Part shown: in pieces, positions 44,792 to 52,991 of the stretch
How positions within the stretch are numbered: position 1 is the first letter of the stretch
Layout of the letters: every line of letters starts with the position of its first letter
NCBI GenBank assembly: GCA_021295955.1
Contig: JAGWBJ010000003.1
Coordinates: forward strand, 124,001-188,000
From: Dehalococcoidia bacterium
GTDB lineage: Bacteria; Chloroflexota; Dehalococcoidia; Lucifugimonadales; JAGWBF01
Direction: 5' to 3'
DNA: 64,000 nt
The notes under the pieces: generated by a model
What the model was told of the DNA's origin: nothing
What the model saw: the letters and a program-made list of their open reading frames with translations, nothing else
Database searches by the model: none
Made by a program: the position numbers and the translations under genes

Positions 44792-47095
44792 TTGACCTTG
44801 GACTCTAACGTAGTGCTGTCCCAGGTGGATTACGACGTAGTCGGCACCAGGCCCGTACGCCCAGACGGTGTGGACAAGGTGACGGGCAGGGCCCAGTACG
44901 GGGCGGACATAAGGCTGATGGGCCTCCTGCACGGGACCGTGGTCCGAAGCCCCCATGCCCATGCCCGGATCAAGTCCATCGATACCAGCGCGGCGGAGGC
45001 GCACCCCGGGGTCAGGGCCGTCGTCACCGGCAAGGACCTCCCCCAGGACGGCTCTCCCGAGGTCCAGGTCCCCGGCTGGCGGTACAACCGGTACAAGAGC
45101 AGCAACATACTGGCCGGCGACAAGGTGCTATACGAGGGGCACGCCGTCGCCGCCGTAGCGGCCATCGATCCCAACACCGCCGAGGAGGCCGCCGCTCTCA
45201 TAAAGGTGGAGTACGAGGAGCTGCCCCCGGTGATGACCGTGCGGCAGGCCATGGAGCCCGACGCTCCCCTGCTCCACGACGACCTGTTCACCGACGAGCT
45301 GGGGGAGACAGCCGACAAGCCCAGCAACGTGGCCCAGCACTTCCGCTTCGAGATGGGAGACCTGGCGAAGGGGTTCGCCGAGGCGGACCTGATAGTGGAG
45401 CGGGAGTTCGAGACGGCCTCGGTGCACCAGGGCTACATCGAGCCCCACTCGGCCACGGCCCTGTGGAACATGGACGGCCGGCTGAACGTCTGGTGCTGCA
45501 CCCAGGGGCCCTTCTCGGTGAGGGACGACCTCTCCCAGCTACTGGCCCTTCCCGTGTCCCACATCAAGGTGACTCCGATGGAGATAGGCGGCGGGTTCGG
45601 CGGCAAGATACCCGTCTATCTGGAGCCCCTGGCCGCGCTGCTGTCCAAGAAGAGCGGAGCGCCCGTCAAGCTGACCATGACCCGCGCCGACGTCTTCCAG
45701 TCCTCAGGCCCGGCCCCGGGCTCCTGGATGAAAATCAAGGTGGGGGTCACCAAGGACGGTAAGGTCACCGCCTGCCAGGCCTCCATCGCCATGGAGGGCG
45801 GCGGCTATCCCGGCGCCAGCGTCGCCCCGGCCGTCAACTGCGCCTTCGCCTGCTACGACTACGCCAACGGGCAGGTGGACGGGTACGACGTGGTCGTGAA
45901 CAAGGCCAAGACGGCCGCCTATCGCGCCCCCGGCGCCCCCCAGGCTGCCTTCGCCGTGGAGACGGTGATGGACGAGGTCTGCAGGAAGCTCAATATGGAC
46001 CCGCTGGAGTTCCGGCTCCTCAACGCGTCGAAGGAGGGCACCCGCAGGGTCGAGGGCCCCATCTTCGCGCGGGTGGGCAACGTGGAGGTGCTGGAGGCGG
46101 CCAAGGGCCACGACCACTACAACACTCCTCTGGACAAGGGACCCAAGGACGGTAAGTACCGGGGCCGCGGCGTCGCGTCGGGCTTCTGGTTCAACATCGG
46201 GTTCCAGTCTAGCTGTACGATAACCGTCAACTCCGACGGTAAGGTGAGCCTCATCGAGGGGTCGGTGGACATCGGCGGGACCAGGGCCTCCATCGCCATG
46301 CAGGCGGCGGAGGTGCTGGGCATCCCCTACGAGGACGTCAAGCCCACGGTGGTCGATACCGACTCCATCGGCTACACGGCCCTCACGGGGGGGAGCCGCG
46401 TCGCCTTCGCCAGCGGCTGGGCGGCCATCGAGGCGGCCGAGGACGTAAAGCGGCAGATGGTGGAGCGCGCCGCCAAGATATGGGACACCTCCGTGGATGA
46501 GGTGGAGTACGTGGATGGTGGCGTGTCCCACCGCTCGGACCCCGAGCTCAGGATGACCTTCCGGGAGCTGGCGGGGCAGTTCGTCGAGGCCATGAGCCAG
46601 GGCGGGTCCATCATCGGACGGGCCAGCGTGGACCCCAGGGGCGCGGGCAACGCCTTTGCCACCCACATGGTGGACGTGGAGGTCGACCCCGACACCGGCA
46701 AGGTGGACGTGCTCCGCTACACGGCGGTCCAGGACGCGGGCAAGGCCATCCATCCCAGCTACGTCGAGGGCCAGATGCAGGGCGGCGCGGTGCAGGGCAT
46801 CGGCTGGGCGTTGAACGAGGAGTACTTCTTCAACGACCGGGGCCGGATGATGAACTCCAGCCTGCTGGACTACCGGATGCCCACCAGCCTGGACCTGCCC
46901 ATGATCGACACGGTCATCGTGGAGGTGGCCAACCCGGGCCACCGGTTCGGCGCCCGGGGCGTGGGAGAGGTGCCCATCGTGCCCCCCATGGCCGCGGTGG
47001 CCAACGCCATCCACGACGCCATAGGCGTCCGCATGGATGCTCTGCCGATGAGCCCGGGTAAGATTCTCGAGGCCCGTTGGAAGAACGGGGGATAG
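44792..47095 (+). CDS. Xanthine dehydrogenase/CO dehydrogenase-type molybdopterin-binding large subunit (CoxL-like)
   Basis: A 767-residue molybdenum hydroxylase large subunit. The N-terminal domain starts RPDGVDKVTGRAQYGADI, the family signature. Mo-cofactor contacts include IGGGFGGKIPVY, AYRAPGAPQAAFAVE and GVGEVPIVPPMAAVANA. The active-site loop AYRAPGAPQ is of the aldehyde or aromatic hydroxylase type; the AYRCSFR of true CO dehydrogenase is absent. The enzyme normally works with FAD and 2Fe-2S subunits, which are not adjacent. The start is TTG at 44792 or TTG at 44798; the latter is better spaced after AGAGGG. A moaD-like gene follows immediately. Confidence 0.9.
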   Translation: MTLDSNVVLSQVDYDVVGTRPVRPDGVDKVTGRAQYGADIRLMGLLHGTVVRSPHAHARIKSIDTSAAEAHPGVRAVVTGKDLPQDGSPEVQVPGWRYNRYKSSNILAGDKVLYEGHAVAAVAAIDPNTAEEAAALIKVEYEELPPVMTVRQAMEPDAPLLHDDLFTDELGETADKPSNVAQHFRFEMGDLAKGFAEADLIVEREFETASVHQGYIEPHSATALWNMDGRLNVWCCTQGPFSVRDDLSQLLALPVSHIKVTPMEIGGGFGGKIPVYLEPLAALLSKKSGAPVKLTMTRADVFQSSGPAPGSWMKIKVGVTKDGKVTACQASIAMEGGGYPGASVAPAVNCAFACYDYANGQVDGYDVVVNKAKTAAYRAPGAPQAAFAVETVMDEVCRKLNMDPLEFRLLNASKEGTRRVEGPIFARVGNVEVLEAAKGHDHYNTPLDKGPKDGKYRGRGVASGFWFNIGFQSSCTITVNSDGKVSLIEGSVDIGGTRASIAMQAAEVLGIPYEDVKPTVVDTDSIGYTALTGGSRVAFASGWAAIEAAEDVKRQMVERAAKIWDTSVDEVEYVDGGVSHRSDPELRMTFRELAGQFVEAMSQGGSIIGRASVDPRGAGNAFATHMVDVEVDPDTGKVDVLRYTAVQDAGKAIHPSYVEGQMQGGAVQGIGWALNEEYFFNDRGRMMNSSLLDYRMPTSLDLPMIDTVIVEVANPGHRFGARGVGEVPIVPPMAAVANAIHDAIGVRMDALPMSPGKILEARWKNGG

Positions 47096-47377
47096 ATGAC
47101 TGCGGTCTTCATACCCACCATGCTGCAGCCCCTGAGCGGGGGCGTAAAGCAGGTCGACATCGAGGCCAGGAACGTCCGGCAGCTCATAGACGAGCTGGAG
47201 ACGCTCTATCCGGGGATGAAGGAGCGGCTGGTGGAGGATGGACGGCTGCGCCCCAACGTGTCCGTGGCCGTGGACGGAGAGGTTGCCCGCATGGGCCTCC
47301 TGGAGAAGGTGGGTGAGGCCCGGGAGGTCCATTTCGTCCCCGCCATCGGCGGAGGTTCCAGTCCCTCTCCCCCCTAG
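47096..47377 (+). CDS. MoaD/ThiS-family sulfur carrier with six residues after the terminal glycines
   Basis: A 93-residue ubiquitin-fold sulfur carrier. It starts at the base after the CoxL-like stop, so the pair is co-translated, consistent with molybdopterin supply for that enzyme. The fold is complete, ending EVHFVPAIGGG. Functional MoaD ends with a C-terminal Gly-Gly that is adenylated, but here SSPSPP follows before the stop. The extension is encoded by CCCTCTCCCCC, which belongs to the dispersed repeat beginning there. The tail may have been added by repeat insertion and would need removal for sulfur transfer. Confidence 0.88.
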   Translation: MTAVFIPTMLQPLSGGVKQVDIEARNVRQLIDELETLYPGMKERLVEDGRLRPNVSVAVDGEVARMGLLEKVGEAREVHFVPAIGGGSSPSPP

Positions 47378-47390
47378 TCCCCTCTCTCCC

Positions 47391-47502
47391 CCTCACCCTC
47401 ACCTCAATCCTCTCCCATCAAGGGAGAGGAAGTCATGGAGGCACCAACCAGGGTCTCTTCGAAGTCCCTTCTCCCCTGGTGGGAGAAGGTTAGGATGAGG
47501 GG
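47391..47502. repeat. Composite dispersed repeat downstream of moaD
   Basis: Two modules: CTCACCC...AATCCTCTCCC hairpin (47391-47433) and an inverted CCTAACCTTCTCCC-ACC-GGGGAGAAGG hairpin (47462-47502). The second matches 13313-13353 in reverse complement with one difference over 41 bp. The first matches the inverted module at 13381-13429. Confidence 0.8.
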
Positions 47503-47520
47503 AGTTGTTCCAACACCCTG

Positions 47521-47868
47521 CTAGGTTGAGGGTGACTCCTCCTCCAATGCAACAAGAATAGCTTGCAGTACCGAGTCCGTTTCTTCCAAGAGCTGATTGT
47601 TCCAGAACCTTAGCACCAGAACCCCTCTTGCTTCCAGCGAGCTTGTGCGTTCATCATCGTATTCGGACTGCTCTTGATGATGTCCGCCATCTATCTCGAC
47701 GACCAGCTTTTTGGCCAAGCATACAAAATCAACAATGTACTGGCCTATGGGAGTCTGTCTGCGAAACTTGTATCCTGCAAGTTCGCGATTGCGGAGAAGT
47801 CTCCACAAAGCTCTTTCTGAGTCAGTCGATTGTTTTCTCAGTCGTCGGGCTCTTGACGTAACGCTCAT
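47521..47868 (-). CDS. DUF559 (Vsr-like) endonuclease-domain protein flanked by repeats
   Basis: A 115-residue DUF559 protein. The core fold is RRLRKQSTDSERALWRLLRNRELAGYKFRRQTPIGQYIVDF, then LVVEIDGGHHQEQSEYDDERT and VLRFWNNQLLE. Aspartate and glutamate in VDF and VEIDG correspond to the PD-(D/E)XK/Vsr-like nuclease site. Such genes are widespread, often single and in repeats, with an unknown role in DNA repair or mobility. I chose ATG at 47868. Direct copies of a CTCACCCTCACCT-containing repeat lie on both sides (47391-47433 and 47867-47910), so the gene may be part of a mobile unit. GC is lower than the genome. Confidence 0.85.
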   Translation of the reverse strand: MSVTSRARRLRKQSTDSERALWRLLRNRELAGYKFRRQTPIGQYIVDFVCLAKKLVVEIDGGHHQEQSEYDDERTSSLEARGVLVLRFWNNQLLEETDSVLQAILVALEEESPST

Positions 47869-47910
47869 CACCCTCACCTAGGTCCTCTCCAGTCAAGGGA
47901 GAGGATGCCT
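47867..47910. repeat. Direct copy of the repeat flanking the DUF559 gene
   Basis: ATCACCCTCACCT...GTCCTCTCC-AGTCA-AGGGAGAGGATGCC matches 47391-47433 at about 36 of 43 positions in the same orientation. It overlaps the DUF559 start codon region. Confidence 0.7.
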
Positions 47911-47987
47911 CAGTAGTGTCCCAGCCGACACACTGGGAACACTCCCGAGGCCCAAGGGGGACACCTTTGAAAACACCCTCTTGGAGG

Positions 47988-49241
47988 TCAGGCGCTGGGC
48001 CCCTCGTACCTCTTGAACACGAGACAGGCGTTCTGTCCGCCGAAGCCGAAGGCGTTGGACAGGACGACGCGCACGTCCTTCTCCCGCGCCTTGTTGGGTA
48101 CGTAGTCCAGGTCGCACTCCGGGTCTGGGAACTCGTAGTTCACCGTGGGGTGTATCACACCGTCGGTGATGGACCTGATGCAGGGCACCGCCTCCAGGGC
48201 TCCCGCGGCGCCCAACGAGTGGCCGATCATGGACTTGGTGGAGCTGACTGGTATGTCCCCGGCCAGGCCTCCGAAGAGGCGCTTGATGGCCGCGCTCTCC
48301 ACGGCGTCGTTCAGGGGCGTCGACGTCCCGTGGGCGTTGATGTAGTCCACCTCGTCGAGGGCCACCCCCGCGTCCTCCAGGGCCATGGCCATGGCCGCGA
48401 CGGTGCTCTGCCCGGACTCCTCGGGTTGCACCTGGTGGTAGGCGTCGCTGCTGCACCCGAACCCCGCGACCTCGCACAGTATGGTGGCTCCCCGGGCTAG
48501 GGCGTGCTCCTCCGCCTCCAGCACCAACACCACCGCGCCCTCGGCCGGAACGAACCCGTCCCGCTCGGCGTCGAAGGGCCTGCTGGCCCTCTCAGGCTCG
48601 TCGTTTCGAGTGCTCAGGGCCTTCATCACGGCGAAGCCGCCCAGCCCGAGCTGGCTGATTCCCGCTTCGGTCCCGCCGGTGAGCATGATGTCGGCGGCGC
48701 CCCGGCGGATTACCTCCAGGGCCTCGCCGATGGCCTGGTTGGAGGCGGCGCAGGCGGTGGTGACCGTGGAGTTGTAGCCCCTGGCGCCCACCGTGCGGCT
48801 CACGTTGGCCGCGGCCATGTTGGGCAGGATCATCGGGAAGAAGTAGGGGGAGATGCGCATCCCGCCCTTCTCCACCAGCACCCGACAGGTCGCTTCGATG
48901 GTGGGGAACCCGCCGTTGCCGTTGCCAAGCATGACGCCGGCCCGGTGGGCGTTTTCCGCCGATAGCTCGAGGGCGGCGTCGTCCACGGACATCAGCGCGG
49001 CGGCGACTCCAAGCTGGGAGAAGCGGGCCATGCGCCTGGCCTCTTTGCCGGTCATGAACTGGCCGGGGTCGAAGCCCTTCAGCTCCCCGGCGATCCTGCA
49101 CGTGAAGTCGGTGGGGTCGCACAGGGTCATGGGCCCTATGCCGGATACCCCCGCCACAAGGTTCTTCCAGAACTCTTCGGCGGTCAGCCCCAGGGGCGTG
49201 ACCGCTCCCAGTCCCGTGACGACTGCTCTGCGTCTACCCAC
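47988..49241 (-). CDS. fabF: Beta-ketoacyl-ACP synthase II
   Basis: A 417-residue condensing enzyme of fatty acid synthesis. The catalytic cysteine is in TTACAASNQAIGEAL, the two histidines in NAHGTSTPLNDAVE and KSMIGHSLGAAGALEA, and the lysine in SSTKSMIGH; NAFGFGGQNACLVF closes the fold. It elongates acyl-ACP with malonyl-ACP. Starts four bases after the folC stop, so fabF, folC and the SDR gene at 50665 form one operon on the minus strand. No other fab genes are present here. Confidence 0.95.
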   Translation of the reverse strand: MGRRRAVVTGLGAVTPLGLTAEEFWKNLVAGVSGIGPMTLCDPTDFTCRIAGELKGFDPGQFMTGKEARRMARFSQLGVAAALMSVDDAALELSAENAHRAGVMLGNGNGGFPTIEATCRVLVEKGGMRISPYFFPMILPNMAAANVSRTVGARGYNSTVTTACAASNQAIGEALEVIRRGAADIMLTGGTEAGISQLGLGGFAVMKALSTRNDEPERASRPFDAERDGFVPAEGAVVLVLEAEEHALARGATILCEVAGFGCSSDAYHQVQPEESGQSTVAAMAMALEDAGVALDEVDYINAHGTSTPLNDAVESAAIKRLFGGLAGDIPVSSTKSMIGHSLGAAGALEAVPCIRSITDGVIHPTVNYEFPDPECDLDYVPNKAREKDVRVVLSNAFGFGGQNACLVFKRYEGPSA

Positions 49242-49244
49242 GGT

Positions 49245-50657
49245 TCACCTACGGTCTTCCGCTCCGACAGCCGCGTTGCGCCGTCGGGCTAGGTCGGGAT
49301 ACAGCTCCGGCTCGATTCCCATGATCGCCTCCCGGGACTCGGCCGCCACGAAGAGGGAGCCGGTGGCCAGCACCAGGGAGCCCGGCCGGGAGTCCGACAT
49401 CGCCCGGGCAAGGGCCTCGTCGACCCCTTCCACCGTGCTCACTTCCAGGCCGGTCCTCGCCTGGCGGAACGCCTCGGCCACCTCCCCCGCAGGCCTGGAC
49501 CTGGGATGCCGGGAGCGGGTGGCGATGATTCGGAGGGGCGTTTCGGGACAGGTCCCGCCGATGGCGGCCAGCTCGCGGACTATCGCTTCCATGTTCTTGT
49601 CCTCGGAGACTCCGACGACCAGGGAGACCCGTTCGAAGTCCAGGTACTCCCGCAGCGACCGCCTGAGGCGGGCGGCGGAGTCGTCGTTGTGCGCCCCGTC
49701 GCACACCACCAGGGGCGAGGAGCTCAGGACCTCCATGCGGCAGGGCCAGGATACATCGGCGAACCCCCGGGCCATGGCGTCGGGAGAGACGGGGACGCCA
49801 GCCTCCCGCAACACCTCCAAGACCCCCACCGCCACGGCGGCGTTCTCCTGCTGGTGCGCGCCGAGCAGCGGTATCGTAAACCGATATTCCCCCAGGCGGC
49901 CTCGGACCGTCAGGCCCTGGCCCCAGCTACCGTGGGAGTCCCTGGCCCAGGTCACGTCCTCGCCGACCACAATCAGCCGCGCCCCTCTCCGGCGGCATAC
50001 GGACTTGATGACGGCCATGGCGCCGGGGGCCTGGGGGGCAGCGACCACCGTGACCCCGTCCTTGATTATACCCGCTTTCTCCGCCGCGATGGCTTCGATG
50101 GTGTCTCCCAGGACCGAGGTGTGGTCCAGGCTCAGCGAGGTGATGGCGCACGCGGTGGGGTCTACCAGGTTGGTCGTGTCCAGCCTGCCGCCCAGGCCGA
50201 CCTCCACCACCTGTACGTCGGCCCGGGCGCTGAAGTGGAGGAAGGCCATGGCGGTCAGCGCCTCGAACATCGTAACGTGGCCGTGCCCGGCGTTTTCGCC
50301 CACCCACTCCAGGGCCGGCCACACGCCCTCCACCAGACCGGCGAACTCGGCCTCGGGCACGGGATTGGAGTCCAGCCTGATCCGCTCCCGGAAGGTGTGT
50401 AGGTGAGGCGACGTGAACAGGCCGGTGCGGTATCCCTGGCGCGATAGGACGCTGGAGCACATGGCGGCAGTGCTTCCCTTGCCCTTGGTGCCCGCCACGT
50501 GCACGGTGGGCAGGCCTAGGTGAGGGTCGCCAAGCCGGGAGAGGAGCCCCCGGATCCGGGATAGGTCGTACCGGACCCTGGTCCCCTTGGAGGAGGCCAC
50601 CCGCTCGTAGTCGATCAGGCCTAGAAGGCGGTCGAGGGCGTCCCGATACTCGATCAA
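49245..50657 (-). CDS. folC: Folylpolyglutamate synthase / dihydrofolate synthase
   Basis: A 470-residue Mur-ligase-family enzyme that adds glutamate to folates. The P-loop is HVAGTKGKGSTAAMC, followed by RTGLFTSPHLHTFRERI (folate binding) and VVEVGLGGRLDTTNLV. The C-terminal glutamate-binding domain begins around ...VVCDGAHNDDSAARL. I chose TTG at 50657, preceded by AGGAATGGG and seven bases after the preceding gene; GTG at 50708 would overlap that gene by 44 bp. Same operon as the NDUFA9-like SDR upstream and fabF downstream. Confidence 0.94.
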   Translation of the reverse strand: MIEYRDALDRLLGLIDYERVASSKGTRVRYDLSRIRGLLSRLGDPHLGLPTVHVAGTKGKGSTAAMCSSVLSRQGYRTGLFTSPHLHTFRERIRLDSNPVPEAEFAGLVEGVWPALEWVGENAGHGHVTMFEALTAMAFLHFSARADVQVVEVGLGGRLDTTNLVDPTACAITSLSLDHTSVLGDTIEAIAAEKAGIIKDGVTVVAAPQAPGAMAVIKSVCRRRGARLIVVGEDVTWARDSHGSWGQGLTVRGRLGEYRFTIPLLGAHQQENAAVAVGVLEVLREAGVPVSPDAMARGFADVSWPCRMEVLSSSPLVVCDGAHNDDSAARLRRSLREYLDFERVSLVVGVSEDKNMEAIVRELAAIGGTCPETPLRIIATRSRHPRSRPAGEVAEAFRQARTGLEVSTVEGVDEALARAMSDSRPGSLVLATGSLFVAAESREAIMGIEPELYPDLARRRNAAVGAEDRR

Positions 50658-50664
50658 CCCATTC

Positions 50665-51615
50665 CTAGCCGTCTCCGATATGGGCCGGCATGGAGCCGGT
50701 GAGGGCACTCTTCAGGGCGTCCCGGAAGCCTATCCTCTTGACGTAGTCAATGTTGCCGGCCACCGGCCTGGGCCGGAAGCCGAATGTCTCCTCCACCGTG
50801 TTCAGTCCGGCGACGTTGGGAATGGCCATGGAGCGGAGCTGGTCCTGGGTCGCGGGGGCTCTCCCGGTAAGGGCCGCCATGGCCTTGACGGCCAGGCGCA
50901 TGATGCGCTGGGGGACGTGGACCTTGAGGCGGCGAACGTTGCAGGTCCGGGCTATGGTGTCCACCAGGTCGTCCATCGGCAGGTGTTCGGGCCCGCCCAG
51001 CTCGATCACCCTGCCGATGAGGTCTTCCCGCCCGGTAGTCTCCGCGAGGCAGCGGGCCATCTCGTCCACGGCCAGGGGCTGGAACCTGTTTCTGCCCGTG
51101 CCGGGAATCGGGACGATGGGGAAAGCCTTGGCCAGGCTGGCCAGGAGGTTTACGAACTCGTCCCCTGGCCCGAAGATGACCGACGGGCGCAATATGGTGT
51201 AGGGCAGTCCGCTGCGTATGACCGCCTGTTCTCCCTGCCATTTGCTGTACAGGTAGGCGTAGGCCGGGTCTTCGCGGGCTCCCAGGGCGCTCTGGTGAAT
51301 GAAGTGACTCACACCCACGCCGGCGGCGGCCTCCACCACGTTTTCCGTCCCCCTGTGATTGATCCCGTCCAGGGTGAGGGTGCCCCTCTCCCGTATGATC
51401 GCCACCAGGTGCACGACCACGTCCACGTCGTAGAAGGCCGCCCGCAGGGCCGCGGGGTCGCGGACGTCTCCGTAGTGCACGTCCAAGCCGCTGCCCAGGA
51501 CCCTCTCGCTGCCGGGTGTGCGTACGAAGCACCGGACCTCCACGCCCCTGGATAGCAGGGCCTTAACCACCTCCCTGCCCACGAACCCGGTGGCCCCGGT
51601 GACGAGTGCGACCAT
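50665..51615 (-). CDS. NAD(P)H-binding atypical SDR, NDUFA9/complex-I-associated type
   Basis: A 316-residue atypical SDR. The cofactor motif is TGATGFVGREVVKALLSRG (6-24), and further conserved segments are VDVVVHLVAIIRERG, YLYSKWQGEQAVI and LRPSVIFGPGDEFVN, which are characteristic of the NDUFA9-like/ubiquinone-associated group. Possible roles are quinone biosynthesis or complex I assembly, but this is uncertain. ATG at 51615 was chosen from homology. It is first in the operon before folC and fabF. Confidence 0.88.
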   Translation of the reverse strand: MVALVTGATGFVGREVVKALLSRGVEVRCFVRTPGSERVLGSGLDVHYGDVRDPAALRAAFYDVDVVVHLVAIIRERGTLTLDGINHRGTENVVEAAAGVGVSHFIHQSALGAREDPAYAYLYSKWQGEQAVIRSGLPYTILRPSVIFGPGDEFVNLLASLAKAFPIVPIPGTGRNRFQPLAVDEMARCLAETTGREDLIGRVIELGGPEHLPMDDLVDTIARTCNVRRLKVHVPQRIMRLAVKAMAALTGRAPATQDQLRSMAIPNVAGLNTVEETFGFRPRPVAGNIDYVKRIGFRDALKSALTGSMPAHIGDG

Positions 51616-51652
51616 GGAGCTTTCGCCTGCCTCCCCGCGCCTTCGAGAACGC

Positions 51653-51670
51653 GCGCCGCCTTGGCGGCGC
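51653..51670. other. Perfect GC-rich hairpin between the SDR and thioredoxin-like genes
   Basis: GCGCCGCC (51653-51660), TT, GGCGGCGC (51663-51670). It lies between the SDR start and the end of the upstream gene on the same strand. It could be a terminator or a translation-level element, but no U-run follows. Confidence 0.4.
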
Positions 51671-51753
51671 AATGCGCAGCCTATCAGACGCCCTATGGGG
51701 TGTCAACGAAGGGGCTGGCGCCGGGGCGGTGTGGGACGGACCCCGACGGGGTC

Positions 51754-52950
51754 TCAGTCGCCGAAGGTGAAGGTGTATAGGACGAACTGGTCCGAGTCCA
51801 CGTGCAGCTCCAGCTCGTGGGTGGACACCTCGGGGCCGCGGACCACGTTGTACATCCTGGCGTCCTGGGCCTCGAAATACGTGCGCCCCGACTCGTCGAC
51901 CAGGATGTCGTCGCCCCGCAGCCCCTCGGGTATGGGCCCGCCGTCGAGCACCGCGAACACGGGGAAGGGCGGGCCGCCGTCGGGACGGATGACGGCGTTG
52001 ACGCTGGCCGCCTTGTAGCTCAGGGCCACGTAGTCTTCCAGGTTCTGGGTGTTCCGCCCGTGCCGCACGCTTTCGGTGTTGAAGTACCACCCTCCGTGCA
52101 GGAAGAACTGTCCCTCTTCCCTGGATCCGTCATCCTGGTAGAACCCGTCGCGGTCCCCTGCCGCCAGCTGGTTTCCCAGGTACTCACCCCCGGCCCATCC
52201 CAGGCCGGCGTACAGCTCCCTGGTGGTGCGGGTGCGCGAGCCGCGCGTCTCGATGGTCCCGCCGACGTCGATCCCGGAGATGTCGTACCCTGCCCTGGCA
52301 AGCGCCCCCTGTATCATCCTCTCGGTCTCTTCGTAGGCGCCCTCGCCGATGTGGTCGTAGATAATCCGGCCGTGGTGGTCTATGAGGAACTTGTGGGGCC
52401 AGTACCGGTTGTTGTAGGACCACCACGTCTTGAAGTCGTTGTCCATGGCCACGGGCCACGTGACGCTCTCTCGCACTATGGCTTCACGGACGCCGTCCTC
52501 CCGCTTCTCGAATTCGAACTCGGGAGAGTGGACTCCGACGATGACCAGGCCCCGGCTGGCGTACTTGCTGTTCCAGTCCCGTATGTATGGCAGGGTCCTG
52601 AGGCAGTTGATGCAGGTGTAGGTCCAGAAGTCGATAAGCACGACCCGACCGCGGAGCTCTTCCATGGTCAGCGGCGGGGTGTTGAGCCACTTGACTATGC
52701 CGGTGAACTCGGGAGCGTCGGGCCACGGTCCCGGCGCCAGGGTCGCCGCCGCCGTCGGGGGCGGAGTCGACGTTGGGGCCGGAGTGGACTCCGCCGGTTT
52801 GGATGTCGCGGACCCTGAAGCGGGTGACGCGGACGTTGGGGACGGTGCGGGCTCGTCCGTCCCCCCGCACGCGGCGGCAGCCGCAACCAGCAGGACCACC
52901 AGCGCGATCGCCGGAAGCAGCAGTGTTCGAGTCAGGGAGCGTCGCATCAT
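51754..52950 (-). CDS. Secreted thioredoxin-like lipoprotein, DipZ C-terminal type (CINC)
   Basis: A 398-residue exported protein. The N-terminal hydrophobic segment ends in AAAAACGG, a lipobox-like site, followed by a Ser/Pro/Thr-rich linker to ~100. The thioredoxin domain begins VVLIDFWTYTCINCLRTLPYIRDW, with CINC as the redox pair, and continues VIVGVHSPEFEFEKRED. The last ~150 residues form a beta-rich domain (YLGNQLAAGDRDGFYQD...YFNTESVRHGRNTQNLEDYVAL), typical of the C-terminal part of DipZ-like proteins. It likely catalyses disulfide exchange in the cell envelope. Start ATG at 52950. It is next to two related genes. Confidence 0.88.
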   Translation of the reverse strand: MMRRSLTRTLLLPAIALVVLLVAAAAACGGTDEPAPSPTSASPASGSATSKPAESTPAPTSTPPPTAAATLAPGPWPDAPEFTGIVKWLNTPPLTMEELRGRVVLIDFWTYTCINCLRTLPYIRDWNSKYASRGLVIVGVHSPEFEFEKREDGVREAIVRESVTWPVAMDNDFKTWWSYNNRYWPHKFLIDHHGRIIYDHIGEGAYEETERMIQGALARAGYDISGIDVGGTIETRGSRTRTTRELYAGLGWAGGEYLGNQLAAGDRDGFYQDDGSREEGQFFLHGGWYFNTESVRHGRNTQNLEDYVALSYKAASVNAVIRPDGGPPFPVFAVLDGGPIPEGLRGDDILVDESGRTYFEAQDARMYNVVRGPEVSTHELELHVDSDQFVLYTFTFGD

Positions 52951-52991
52951 CGGTCCACCTGCATATACGGCTGGCGGGGCCGGACAGATTT

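Noticed and set aside
44684-45004. Minus-strand ORF with (TSRAS)n and plus-strand frame with (VEARD)n across the 15-bp repeats
   Set aside because: Both come only from translating a GC-rich tandem repeat. They lack a ribosome site and overlap the CoxL-like gene antisense. The repeat is in the untranslated leader.
44792-47095. True aerobic CO dehydrogenase CoxL
   Set aside because: The CO dehydrogenase active-site loop AYRCSFR is absent (AYRAPGAPQ is present) and coxM/coxS are not adjacent.
51653-51670. Rho-independent terminator
   Set aside because: A perfect hairpin, but no T-run follows on either strand; recorded only as a hairpin.
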